Source of the DNA: Psychroflexus salarius
Lineage (GTDB): Bacteria; Bacteroidota; Bacteroidia; Flavobacteriales; Flavobacteriaceae
Direction of reading: 5' to 3'
Length of the DNA: 64,000 bases
Assembly: GCF_900129035.1 (NCBI RefSeq)
Contig: NZ_FQTW01000002.1
Span: 1-64,000 of the forward strand
Position numbers and translations under genes: made by a program. The notes beneath the pieces are model-generated. The model was not told the origin of the DNA and searched no databases. It saw nothing but the letters and a program-made list of their open reading frames with translations. This document shows, one piece after another, positions 34,808-41,809 of this stretch (positions are counted from its first letter, which is position 1; each line of letters starts with the position of its first letter).

Positions 34808-35533
34808 CTACATCTTATCTCTGTAATTTTCTTGAATAGCTTTTATTGACTCCTCGTAAGTTGTTAACGATTGATTTTTTCTTAATTGTATTACTTGAAC
34901 TGTTTCATCAGTTTGCTCGATTTTTGCTGCTTTAATTTGTGCCGTGCTATGTTTTAATTCAAGAACAGCTCCAGGTAAGTCTCCAAAAACACTTGGGCTC
35001 GCTTTGAAATTTAATTCAGGACTAAACCAAACATAATTGGGTATAAAGACGCTTTTATTAAATTGTTTTTTGGTTTTTAAATCCGGTACAGCCTTAAAGC
35101 ATTTATAGCCTTCAATTATTTTAGTTTCTTTAGTGATTTGCCATGTTAAATACTTATCATTTATCACTTTAACCAGTTTGTCAGGATTAACTACGTTTTT
35201 GGCTAAACTTATGGCCTCATTATAATATATAGGATAAATAGGACTCACCGCAACTTTGGTTGATAATACATCATCAAACCTGAAGTTATCGCTTAACATT
35301 TGTTGGTTAAAACTTGCGTAATAGCGTTTACCGTCTGAAACAAGTATTAACCGTAAAGTTTTACTGATTTGTTGCTGTTTTTTAAGTCCCTCTTCAAAAT
35401 ATTGTTTTATGTATGCTTCTGTTTCCTCAGGATACTCAAGTTTATCAAATTTGAATTGATAAGTAATTTTATAGTTTTGCGCAATGCTAATATTTAAGCA
35501 CAATAAACATAGAATAGACAGAAAGATTTTCAT
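34808..35533 (-). CDS. GLPGLI family protein G5 (partner of P3)
   Basis: The 241-residue protein has a signal peptide ending 'NISIAQ' and the core 'IEGYKCFKAVP', 'VWFSPELNFKASP' and 'FGDLPGAVLELKH'. The variant 'DLPGA' with 'KASP' before it, in place of GLPGL with GP, is shared only with G6, so the two form a subtype. It follows P3 by 58 bases. The space contains GCCCACTAAAAAAAGTCTAGTAGGC, a hairpin-like sequence that could be an attenuator between peptide and partner. Confidence 0.85.
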   Translation of the reverse strand: MKIFLSILCLLCLNISIAQNYKITYQFKFDKLEYPEETEAYIKQYFEEGLKKQQQISKTLRLILVSDGKRYYASFNQQMLSDNFRFDDVLSTKVAVSPIYPIYYNEAISLAKNVVNPDKLVKVINDKYLTWQITKETKIIEGYKCFKAVPDLKTKKQFNKSVFIPNYVWFSPELNFKASPSVFGDLPGAVLELKHSTAQIKAAKIEQTDETVQVIQLRKNQSLTTYEESIKAIQENYRDKM

Positions 35534-35542
35534 TGTTAAAAA

Positions 35543-35577
35543 ATTGATAAGCCCACTAAAAAAAGTCTAGTAGGCTT
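35543..35577 (-). promoter_or_regulatory. Hairpin between peptide P3 and G5
   Basis: In the 58-base gap, AAGCCCACTA (35550-35559) can pair with TAGTAGGCTT (35569-35578, one bulge), with an A-rich loop. Neither side is followed by a long T run, so a processing or stability element or weak attenuator is more likely than a full terminator. Confidence 0.4.
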
Positions 35578-35591
35578 AAGTTAATTATACT

Positions 35592-35810
35592 TTACTCACC
35601 TATGTTTGGTGCTGTAATTTGACCAGTTGAGTTGTCAAGGTTACAAGAACTTCTCCATCTACTCGACCTAATAAATGCCTGAGCTGGTGTAGCGCCTTGA
35701 TAAATAGCGAAATCATAAATTCTAGAGGCTTCAGCTTCGCAATCTCTATCTTGTTCTACTGCGTTAAAGTTAAAGCTTATAAATGCTGTAATAATTAATA
35801 ATGTTTTCAT
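35592..35810 (-). CDS. Small secreted Cys-bracketed peptide P3
   Basis: The 72-residue precursor has a different, shorter signal peptide ('MKTLLIITAFISFNFNA'). Then 'EQDRDC', 31 residues with 'YDFAIYQGATPAQ' in the middle, and Cys in 'WRSSCNLDN'. The C-x31-C spacing equals that of P2 and P4, and 'YDFAI' plus 'GA' is shared with P4, although between the Cys residues it is otherwise different and more basic ('FIRSSRWR'). The ATG lies two bases past the stop of G6. Confidence 0.72.
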   Translation of the reverse strand: MKTLLIITAFISFNFNAVEQDRDCEAEASRIYDFAIYQGATPAQAFIRSSRWRSSCNLDNSTGQITAPNIGE

Positions 35811-35812
35811 GG

Positions 35813-36571
35813 TTATCGTTTTATTTTTGATTTTATTTTTTTGTAATGGGCTTTCATAAGTTTTTTAAACTGCTTGTAATTAACTATTTTGTAAGTATCT
35901 AAAGGCTCAAATTCTAAATTCTTTGTCACCTCTTTCACCGAAATAGCACGAATTGTTGCTCTACTTGTTTTATATTCAAGTATAGCACCAGGTAAATCAG
36001 CAAATACGGCTGGTGAAGCCCTGAAATTAAGAACTGGAGCAAACCAAACTTCTTCAGGAATGTATCCATTAGTTATAGACCGGCCAAGACCTTTTTTAAG
36101 TTTAGGCCTAGCTTTATAGCACATTTTGCCCAAAATGATTTTTTTATCTTTAGTAATTTCCCAATCAAAATAAGCTTGAGACTTCGAAGCTACTACAAGA
36201 CTATCTAAAATAATAGAATATCCATAAGCAGTTGAATTGTGATAATCTATTTTAGCAAATGCCGAAATATCTTTCATAGCAAACATTAAATCGTTTTGTG
36301 TTAACCCATCGATTGGCATTAACCTATTAAAGCGCAATTGGTAAGAATTTTCTTGAGGCTTAGCTATAACCTTAATCTTAAGCGCATCTGACATTAAAGC
36401 ATTTTTTTTATTAATTTGATTAATAAATGCTTGCTGTGCTGCACTCAGATTATTTTTACTATCACTAGCGCCTTTATAGGGTTTTAAATCTGCCTTATAG
36501 ATTAACTCATAGTTTTGGCTGCAGGTTATTTGAACAAATGCTAAAACTAAAATAATTACATAATACTTCAT
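35813..36571 (-). CDS. GLPGLI family protein G6 (partner of P4)
   Basis: The 252-residue protein has a signal peptide ending 'QITCSQ' and the core 'ILGKMCYKARP', 'VWFAPVLNFRASP' and 'FADLPGAILEYK'. It shares the 'DLPGA' subtype with G5, as their peptides P4 and P3 share 'YDFAI'. A Cys just before the mature end of the signal ('ITCSQ') could also be a lipobox-like site, but the +1 context is poor. It begins one base after the P4 stop and ends two bases before P3. Confidence 0.86.
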   Translation of the reverse strand: MKYYVIILVLAFVQITCSQNYELIYKADLKPYKGASDSKNNLSAAQQAFINQINKKNALMSDALKIKVIAKPQENSYQLRFNRLMPIDGLTQNDLMFAMKDISAFAKIDYHNSTAYGYSIILDSLVVASKSQAYFDWEITKDKKIILGKMCYKARPKLKKGLGRSITNGYIPEEVWFAPVLNFRASPAVFADLPGAILEYKTSRATIRAISVKEVTKNLEFEPLDTYKIVNYKQFKKLMKAHYKKIKSKIKR

Positions 36572-36572
36572 A

Positions 36573-36833
36573 TTACCTGAATGGTGCAGCTGCTATTATC
36601 GCATTTAAAAAATCTGATCTACCTCCATCGATTACGCAATCAGCCCAATATTGACCTGCTTGATATTCAGCAACATCTTCACTAGCTCCGTTGGAAATTG
36701 CAAAGTCATATAATTCATTGTAAGATTCATCACAATCTTCTTGAGCTACAATTTGATTTGTCGTGTGAGTATTAAAACTACTTAAAATTAAGGTCATCAC
36801 ACTTAAAGCGATGATAGATAATACTTTTTTCAT
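36573..36833 (-). CDS. Small secreted Cys-bracketed peptide P4
   Basis: This 86-residue precursor has the common signal peptide (with 'SVMTLILSSF'), an extended linker, 'QEDC', 31 residues containing 'YDFAISNGASEDV', Cys in 'YWADCVIDGG' and a tail 'FLNAIIAAAPFR'. The start is ATG at 36833: an in-frame upstream ATG at 36914 exists but that extension is interrupted in repeat copy A, so it is not conserved. It is the first gene of the longest unit (P4-G6-P3-G5-P2-G4-G3-G2). Confidence 0.75.
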   Translation of the reverse strand: MKKVLSIIALSVMTLILSSFNTHTTNQIVAQEDCDESYNELYDFAISNGASEDVAEYQAGQYWADCVIDGGRSDFLNAIIAAAPFR

Positions 36834-37252
36834 GGTATTATATTTTAAAAAATTTAAAGTCAGTTTTTCATCATAACGGATGGTTTTCAGCACTAAGTCT
36901 GTAATTGGCTTCATGAAAATTCTTATCTTTGCATTGCAAGCGAGATGTGATTTTTCATGTCTTAAACTGGCGGAGCGCTTTTCATCCCGAAAAGCGTTTC
37001 CTTTTTTTAAAAATTAGAAGAACGCATTTGTGTTTTATTTAACTATTTGATATAAAACTAAAAAAAAACAATATGAGCTTATTTTTAAATGTTAAATTTT
37101 GTATTTCATTGAAAATAAGCATAATTGTTTACAATATTTATAATTTATTAGGGTCTTTTATGTTGGTTTGATATTTTTATGTGCCTTTGTTAATGTTTTA
37201 ATTTGAATGTTATAAATGACTTCAATAGAACCCACTTTAAGGTATAACTAAG
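36772..37252. repeat. Roughly 490-bp direct repeat, copy B
   Basis: This has the same block structure as copy A: signal-peptide codons of P4, 5' region, small-RNA unit, AT-rich arm ending AAGGTATAACTA. It diverges from A and C inside the P4 signal-peptide region and after 37252. The remaining 70 bases to the stop of G7 hold nothing recognisable. Confidence 0.9.
36905..37008 (+). ncRNA. Candidate small RNA, copy B, with promoter
   Basis: The promoter is TTG (36905-36907) and TATCTTTG (36924-36931); the RNA would span about 36938-37008. Relative to copy A the terminator stem has an A-to-G change on the left arm (36975), turning an A-T pair into a G-T pair, so pairing is kept. The loop CATCCCG and the T run (37002-37008) are unchanged. 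Confidence 0.6.
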
Positions 37253-37321
37253 AATAAAAATAAATGGGCTTTGGCATAGGTTAAGATTAGAAAAATAAGT
37301 TTAAAAATTTGATGAATTAAA

Positions 37322-38014
37322 TTACTGTCTTATTCTATCCATAAATGCAGCATATTGTTTACGGGCAAACTCTTCATCTGTTAACTTTATTCCTTTATCT
37401 AAATCTATTTTTAGAGCTTTGTTCGAACTTTTGTGTTTTATCTTTTTAGCTATAATATAAAAGCTGCCGCGCTGAGATTCCAAAACAAGCCCTGGCAGCC
37501 CACCAAAATCTGCAGGACCAAATGGCAAAGGTATTTTTGGTGTAAACCACACAATAGCCTTTAGTGTTCTATCCTTTTTTAGAACATAATTATACTCTTT
37601 TCGAGTGCCTAAAGCTTTGTAGCACTTGTAACCTAATATTTGTTTGGTTTCTTTAAGGATTTCCCAATTCCAATTAGATTTACTTTTATCAATCAGATAT
37701 CGTTTACCATCTTGCTCAGTAATCAATATATTAGTTTTGTCTTGACTATTTTTATAATATACACCTTTAATGTTTGCCATAGAAATGAGTCTTCTATTTT
37801 TAACTTGCTGATCTAAGCCTAAACGCTTAATTTTTTTAAAAATAGATTGCTTATGGTCAAAAACAAGCGTGTAACTTAAGTTAGCAATCTGTTTTGGCGA
37901 ATGTTTGGACTCATCATCCGCTAATTTAAACGCACTAATATATTCAACCTTTGTTATATCTTGAGCATATAGCTTTGCAGCTACTAAAAGCAAGAATATT
38001 ATTTTTAATTTCAT
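37322..38014 (-). CDS. GLPGLI family protein G7 (partner of P5)
   Basis: The 230-residue protein has a signal peptide ending 'AAKLYAQ' and the core 'ILGYKCYKALG', 'VWFTPKIPLPFGP' and 'FGGLPGLVLES'. It belongs with G1-G4 in the classic GLPGL(I/V) subtype. It follows P5 by 60 bases. That gap contains AGTGCTGTAG and CTACAACACTT (38031-38060), an inverted repeat similar in position to the hairpin between P3 and G5. P5 and G7 form the shortest unit. Confidence 0.87.
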   Translation of the reverse strand: MKLKIIFLLLVAAKLYAQDITKVEYISAFKLADDESKHSPKQIANLSYTLVFDHKQSIFKKIKRLGLDQQVKNRRLISMANIKGVYYKNSQDKTNILITEQDGKRYLIDKSKSNWNWEILKETKQILGYKCYKALGTRKEYNYVLKKDRTLKAIVWFTPKIPLPFGPADFGGLPGLVLESQRGSFYIIAKKIKHKSSNKALKIDLDKGIKLTDEEFARKQYAAFMDRIRQ

Positions 38015-38027
38015 ATCGTGACTTTAA

Positions 38028-38060
38028 ACAAAGTGCTGTAGAAAATAACTCTACAACACT
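38028..38060 (-). promoter_or_regulatory. Hairpin between peptide P5 and G7
   Basis: AAAGTGCTGTAGA (38030-38042) pairs imperfectly with CTCTACAACACTTTT (38050-38064) around a short AT loop. It occupies the same place as the P3-G5 hairpin and could set the ratio of peptide to GLPGLI protein by partial termination or RNA protection. Confidence 0.4.
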
Positions 38061-38074
38061 TTTAAATTAACCTA

Positions 38075-38320
38075 TTACATAAAAACTGGATCTAAAACTT
38101 CACCATCATCCATACAAGAATCATAGTAAAATAATAAACCATCTAAATAAGCGCCTCTATCTCTAATAAAACCGTACATTTCTTGCTCGTCAACCATTGC
38201 GGCCATTGCGTAATCTAAACAATCACCTTCTGCTTCAATAGCGGCTTGTTTTGAAGTTGAAAAACTACTTAAACTTAAGGTCATCGCACTTAAAGCGATG
38301 ATAGATAATACTTTTTTCAT
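38075..38320 (-). CDS. Small secreted Cys-bracketed peptide P5
   Basis: The 81-residue precursor's first 27 residues ('MKKVLSIIALSAMTLSLSSF' plus 'STSKQA') equal those of P1, and the DNA is near identical there. The mature part is then unrelated: 'EGDC', 34 residues with two Met-rich helices ('DYAMAAMVDEQEMYGF'), Cys in 'YYDSCMDDG' and an acidic tail. The abrupt change from identical to unrelated sequence marks the edge of repeat copy C. It is the first gene of the P5-G7 unit. Confidence 0.75.
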   Translation of the reverse strand: MKKVLSIIALSAMTLSLSSFSTSKQAAIEAEGDCLDYAMAAMVDEQEMYGFIRDRGAYLDGLLFYYDSCMDDGEVLDPVFM

Positions 38321-38730
38321 GGTATTATATTTTAAAAAATTTAAAGTCAGTTTTTCATCATAACGGATGGTTTTCAACACAAAGACTGTAATTGGCTTCA
38401 TGAAAATTCTTATCTTTGCAATGCAAGCGAGATGTGATTTTTCATGTCTTAAACTGGCGGAGCGCTTTTCATCCCGAAAAGCGTTTCCTTTTTTTAAAAA
38501 TTAGAAGAACGCATTTTTTTTTTATTATATCCTCAAATTAAAAAACAACAATATGAGCTTATTTTTAAATGTTAAATTTTGTATTTCATTGAAAATAAGC
38601 ATAATTTTTTACAATATTTATAATTTATTAGGGTCTTTTATGTTGGTTTGATATTTTTATGTGCTTTTGTTAATGTTTTAATTTTAATGTTATAATGACT
38701 TCAATAGAACTCACATTAAGGTATAACTAA
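38243..38730. repeat. Roughly 490-bp direct repeat, copy C
   Basis: This is the most upstream copy. It runs from inside the P5 coding region to AAGGTATAACTA at 38719-38730 and is slightly shorter than A and B because of a deletion after the small-RNA terminator. It must contain the promoter of the P5-G7 unit, because a terminator for the gene beyond it lies at 38757-38790. Confidence 0.9.
38392..38495 (+). ncRNA. Candidate small RNA, copy C, with promoter
   Basis: The promoter is TTG (38392-38394) and TATCTTTG (38411-38418); the RNA would span about 38425-38495. It is nearly identical to copy B, including the G-T pair in the stem, loop CATCCCG and T run at 38489-38495. Confidence 0.6.
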
Positions 38731-38756
38731 ATGTCTCAAAACAACAATTGATTACA

Positions 38757-38790
38757 AAAAAAGCCAAATCTTTTAAAATTTGGCTTTTTT
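38757..38790 (-). terminator. Intrinsic terminator after the 38823 gene
   Basis: A 13-bp inverted repeat (AAAAAAGCCAAAT at 38757-38769 and its complement at 38778-38790, 8-base loop) is flanked by A and T runs. It insulates the peptide array from the lipoprotein gene upstream. Confidence 0.88.
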
Positions 38791-38822
38791 GTTTCAAACT
38801 AAGGTTTATACTTTAAAGCTAA

Positions 38823-39347
38823 TCATCGCACGCGATCAACAAGCGAAGGTGTTCCACAGATTAGAGTCGACATGGGTCCAGTTCTTGTTACCGAAAAGGT
38901 CTCGCCTGGTTTAATTTCATTAGCAAGTTCTGCAGCTCTTTTCTTTGTACAACTTTTTGTGAAGACACCTGAACATGAAGCATACTCAGTCAATCCTTCT
39001 GGACATGACCTACTTTTTGATAAATCTTCTGGTGGTGTATGTACGCTTTGTTTAACAACAAGCTTGTTATCAGTGTAACTAATTAACCACTTTACATTTC
39101 CAACTTCATTTGGCTTAGCAAATAAATCTTTACTAAACATGTAAGCATCTAATTTATTAAGAAGTTGATTAGTGACTTCTTTTTTTGTTCCTTCAAATGT
39201 AAATTCTTCATTCAAAAAGTCAAACTCTAATTCCGTAAAATCTAAAATTTGATTTTCTTCAGATTCATTTAAATTGTCTTGTGTACAGCTTGTTATAAGT
39301 AAGCCCACAAACAAAGTCAAAACTAATTTTAATTTAAAAACTTTCAT
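38823..39347 (-). CDS. Lipoprotein of unknown function with Cys-rich end
   Basis: The 174-residue protein has a lipobox 'LLITSC' (Cys21), an acidic middle part, and a C-terminal half with five cysteines ('SRSCPEGLTEYASCSGVFT', 'KSCTKK' and 'STLICGTP'). I do not recognise a family. The cysteines suggest a disulfide-stabilised extracellular domain. It stands alone between a terminator (38757-38790) and a 488-base gap, and just upstream of the peptide/GLPGLI array; whether it belongs functionally to the array is unknown. Confidence 0.6.
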   Translation of the reverse strand: MKVFKLKLVLTLFVGLLITSCTQDNLNESEENQILDFTELEFDFLNEEFTFEGTKKEVTNQLLNKLDAYMFSKDLFAKPNEVGNVKWLISYTDNKLVVKQSVHTPPEDLSKSRSCPEGLTEYASCSGVFTKSCTKKRAAELANEIKPGETFSVTRTGPMSTLICGTPSLVDRVR

Positions 39348-39386
39348 CTTTTAATTAATTATAAATTCAACATAATGGGGAATCAT

Positions 39387-39411
39387 CTGTGCCAATGCAC
39401 AGTAAAGTTAT
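39387..39411 (-). promoter_or_regulatory. Putative promoter with dyad for the 38823 gene
   Basis: On the minus strand TAACTTTA (39411-39404) resembles the -7 box. Directly downstream is a perfect dyad CTGTGC-CAAT-GCACAG (39387-39402), which could be an operator or a 5' hairpin, 40 bases before the ATG. Confidence 0.35.
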
Positions 39412-39787
39412 AAAAACAATTCTATTTTTTATAAAATGAATTATTTAACATTTTCAATAATAATAATAATAATAATAATTAAGTTATAAGGCCTAAAAAC
39501 AAAAATTAACATTTAACAACTTCAATACTAGCACTTGGCTAATATTATTTATGATGTACATTAAACAAAATACATTAATACAAGAAGTTATTAAGACCAG
39601 TATCTAACTTAACAGGCGTTTAATAATTATAAACCTAAAACCTTCAATCGCTTGATCAAAGCTAATTGACGAAATCTACAGATATTTCAATATTGATTTT
39701 AAACCTTAAAAACAACAACTCAAACAACATAATACTTCAAAAAAATAGTTAGCTTATTTAAATAAAAAATCAAATCATTCCATAAAA
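39412..39787. other. AT-rich gap with (TAA)n microsatellite
   Basis: There is no gene-like frame. A trinucleotide run (TAA/ATA, about 7-8 units) occupies about 39457-39479. The rest is AT-rich with no clear hairpin. The right end leads into the promoter of the kynurenine operon. Confidence 0.6.
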
Positions 39788-39834
39788 TTTGTGTAGGCCT
39801 TTCACTTCAATTATATTTACGAAAACATTTTCGT
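39788..39834 (+). promoter_or_regulatory. Promoter and palindrome of the kynurenine operon
   Basis: TTTG (39788-39791), a 20-base spacer and TATATTTA (39812-39819) resemble a Bacteroidota promoter. The palindrome CGAAAACATTTTCG (39820-39833) follows at the expected transcription start, two bases before the ATG. Its place suits a repressor site controlling kynurenine use. Confidence 0.45.
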
Positions 39835-39835
39835 T

Positions 39836-40543
39836 ATGCAGAAACTTATGCTTTTAGTGACCTTGGTTGGTTGTTTGATGGCCTGCCAAAATCAGCCTAC
39901 ATCAGATCAATCTACTAAAGAAAGTTCAGAACAAAAGCAAGCCTTAAATTCAGCTAAAAAAGAGCCAAAAACAGTACTTGACTCGATTGCTATGGCGCAT
40001 GGTTTAGCAAAATGGAACGCTGCTAAAAAGCTCACATACACCTTCAACGTTGATCGTGGCGACAATCATTTTGAGCGTTCTTGGACTTGGCAACCTCAAA
40101 CGCATCAAGTTAGCATAACAACAAAAGACACCACAATCACTTACAATCATAAAAAAGTAAGCGAAGCATTAAAACCTACTGACCAAGCCTTTATTAACGA
40201 TAAATATTGGTTGCTATTTCCTTTTCAATTAGTTTGGGACTCAGGCCTTTCTTTTAAGGATTTAGGGTCAACTAAAGCCCCAATCTCAGGGCAAAACTAC
40301 CGAACAATCGAGCTTAACTATAACGCCAGCAACGGCTATACACCAGGCGATACTTATGTAGTTTATATTGACCAAAACTACCAACTCAAAGAATGGAGTT
40401 ATATCCCTAACGGAAGCGAAACGCCAAGCCTATCAACAACTTGGGAAGATGATGTAGACTTAAATGGAATTAAAATTTCTAAAATGCATCAAAATCAAGA
40501 CCAAAGCTTTCAACTTTATTTTACAGATATAAGCATCGATTAA
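39836..40543 (+). CDS. Lipoprotein heading the kynurenine operon
   Basis: The 235-residue lipoprotein has the lipobox 'CLMAC' (Cys17) and a Ser/Gln/Lys-rich linker. The folded part starts at 'DSIAMAHGLAKWNAAKKLTY' and is rich in beta strands ('FERSWTWQPQTHQVSI', 'YWLLFPFQLVWD' and 'TYVVYIDQNYQL'). It resembles the uncharacterised flavobacterial lipoproteins of the DUF6503 type, a tentative assignment. The next gene, kynU, starts directly after its stop, so it is certainly co-transcribed, but a role in kynurenine use is not established. Confidence 0.6.
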   Translation: MQKLMLLVTLVGCLMACQNQPTSDQSTKESSEQKQALNSAKKEPKTVLDSIAMAHGLAKWNAAKKLTYTFNVDRGDNHFERSWTWQPQTHQVSITTKDTTITYNHKKVSEALKPTDQAFINDKYWLLFPFQLVWDSGLSFKDLGSTKAPISGQNYRTIELNYNASNGYTPGDTYVVYIDQNYQLKEWSYIPNGSETPSLSTTWEDDVDLNGIKISKMHQNQDQSFQLYFTDISID

Positions 40544-41809
40544 ATGAATTACAACACAACTGAAGCCTTTGCGCAAGAACTCGACCAAAAAGACCCGCTG
40601 AAGGAATTTAGAAACGAATTTTTATTCCCTAAAAACCAAGACGGCAAACCTCAACTTTACCTCTGTGGTAATTCGTTAGGTCTACAACCCCAACAAACCG
40701 CCAATTATATTCAGAAAGAATTACAAGATTGGGCTAATTATGGCGTAAACGGTCACACTGAAGCCGAACATGCCTGGATGCCCTACCACGAGTTTTTAAG
40801 CGAATCTATGGCCAAAATTGTTGGCGCCAAACCGCACGAAGTTATCGTTATGAATACACTAACGGTTAATTTGCACCTCATGATGGTTTCATTTTACGAG
40901 CCTAAAGGAAAGCGGAACAAAATTATAATCGAAGCTGATGCTTTTCCCTCTGATAAATATGCCGTAGAGTCTCAACTGAAGTTTCATAACATCGATCCTG
41001 CTGAAGGCTTGTTACTATGGAAACCAAGACCAGGCGAATATACTTGCCGCACGGAAGATTTAGAACAATTACTTGAGACACACAAAGATGAAGTCGCCTT
41101 AGTCATGATTGGTAGCACCAATTATTACACTGGCCAAGCTTTTAACCTTAAAGCTATTACCAAACTCGGACATAAACATGGTGCAAAAGTGGGATTTGAT
41201 TTAGCACATGGTGCAGGAAACATTCAACCCGATTTACATAACACCAATGCAGATTTTGCTGTGTGGTGTACTTATAAATACCTTAATTCCGGACCTGGAA
41301 GTTTAGGCGGTTGTTTTGTACACGAACGTCACGCTAATTCACCTAAACTTAAACGTTTTGTGGGTTGGTGGGGACACGACAAAAGCACCCGATTTAATAT
41401 GCGAAAAGATTTTAAACCAATGCCAGGTGCCGAAGGTTGGCAACTCAGTAATCCGCCAATTCTATCAATGGCGGCTATTCGTGCATCTCTAGATGTGTTT
41501 GAGCGAGCAGGATTTGATAATTTACGTCAAAAATCAAAACAACTCACGGGCTATTTAGCCTATTTGGTTGAGGAGCTTAACAATCCTAATATTAGAATTA
41601 TCACGCCAAGCCATCCCGATGAGCGTGGTTGTCAACTCTCGTTTCAAATTAAAGGCGCTAATAAATCGGTCTTTGATGCTTTAAGCAAAGCTAATGTGGT
41701 GGCCGACTGGCGCGAACCTGATGTCATTAGAATTGCACCAACACCATTGTATAACTCCTATACCGATGTTTATACCTTTATACAACGCTTAAAACAAGTT
41801 TTAGCATGA
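40544..41809 (+). CDS. kynU: Kynureninase
   Basis: This 421-residue PLP enzyme of fold type I cleaves kynurenine or 3-hydroxykynurenine to (hydroxy)anthranilate and alanine. The family sequence 'YLCGNSLGLQP' is near the N terminus, 'EADAFPSDKYA' and 'GFDLAHGAGN' are in the middle, and the lysine that binds PLP is in 'WCTYKYLNSGPGS'. Length and order match bacterial and eukaryotic kynureninases. It starts immediately after the lipoprotein stop, and its end overlaps kmo by four bases. Confidence 0.95.
   Translation: MNYNTTEAFAQELDQKDPLKEFRNEFLFPKNQDGKPQLYLCGNSLGLQPQQTANYIQKELQDWANYGVNGHTEAEHAWMPYHEFLSESMAKIVGAKPHEVIVMNTLTVNLHLMMVSFYEPKGKRNKIIIEADAFPSDKYAVESQLKFHNIDPAEGLLLWKPRPGEYTCRTEDLEQLLETHKDEVALVMIGSTNYYTGQAFNLKAITKLGHKHGAKVGFDLAHGAGNIQPDLHNTNADFAVWCTYKYLNSGPGSLGGCFVHERHANSPKLKRFVGWWGHDKSTRFNMRKDFKPMPGAEGWQLSNPPILSMAAIRASLDVFERAGFDNLRQKSKQLTGYLAYLVEELNNPNIRIITPSHPDERGCQLSFQIKGANKSVFDALSKANVVADWREPDVIRIAPTPLYNSYTDVYTFIQRLKQVLA

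Noticed and set aside
36834-36914. N-terminal extension of peptide P4 (and the equal extension of P5 at 38321-38401)
   Set aside because: The 27 extra codons are open in copies B and C only. Copy A has an indel that breaks the frame, and the shared signal peptide begins at the internal ATG.
38823-39347. Lipoprotein as a sixth member of the peptide family
   Set aside because: It is twice as long, is lipidated, has five cysteines with other spacing and has no GLPGLI gene directly after it.
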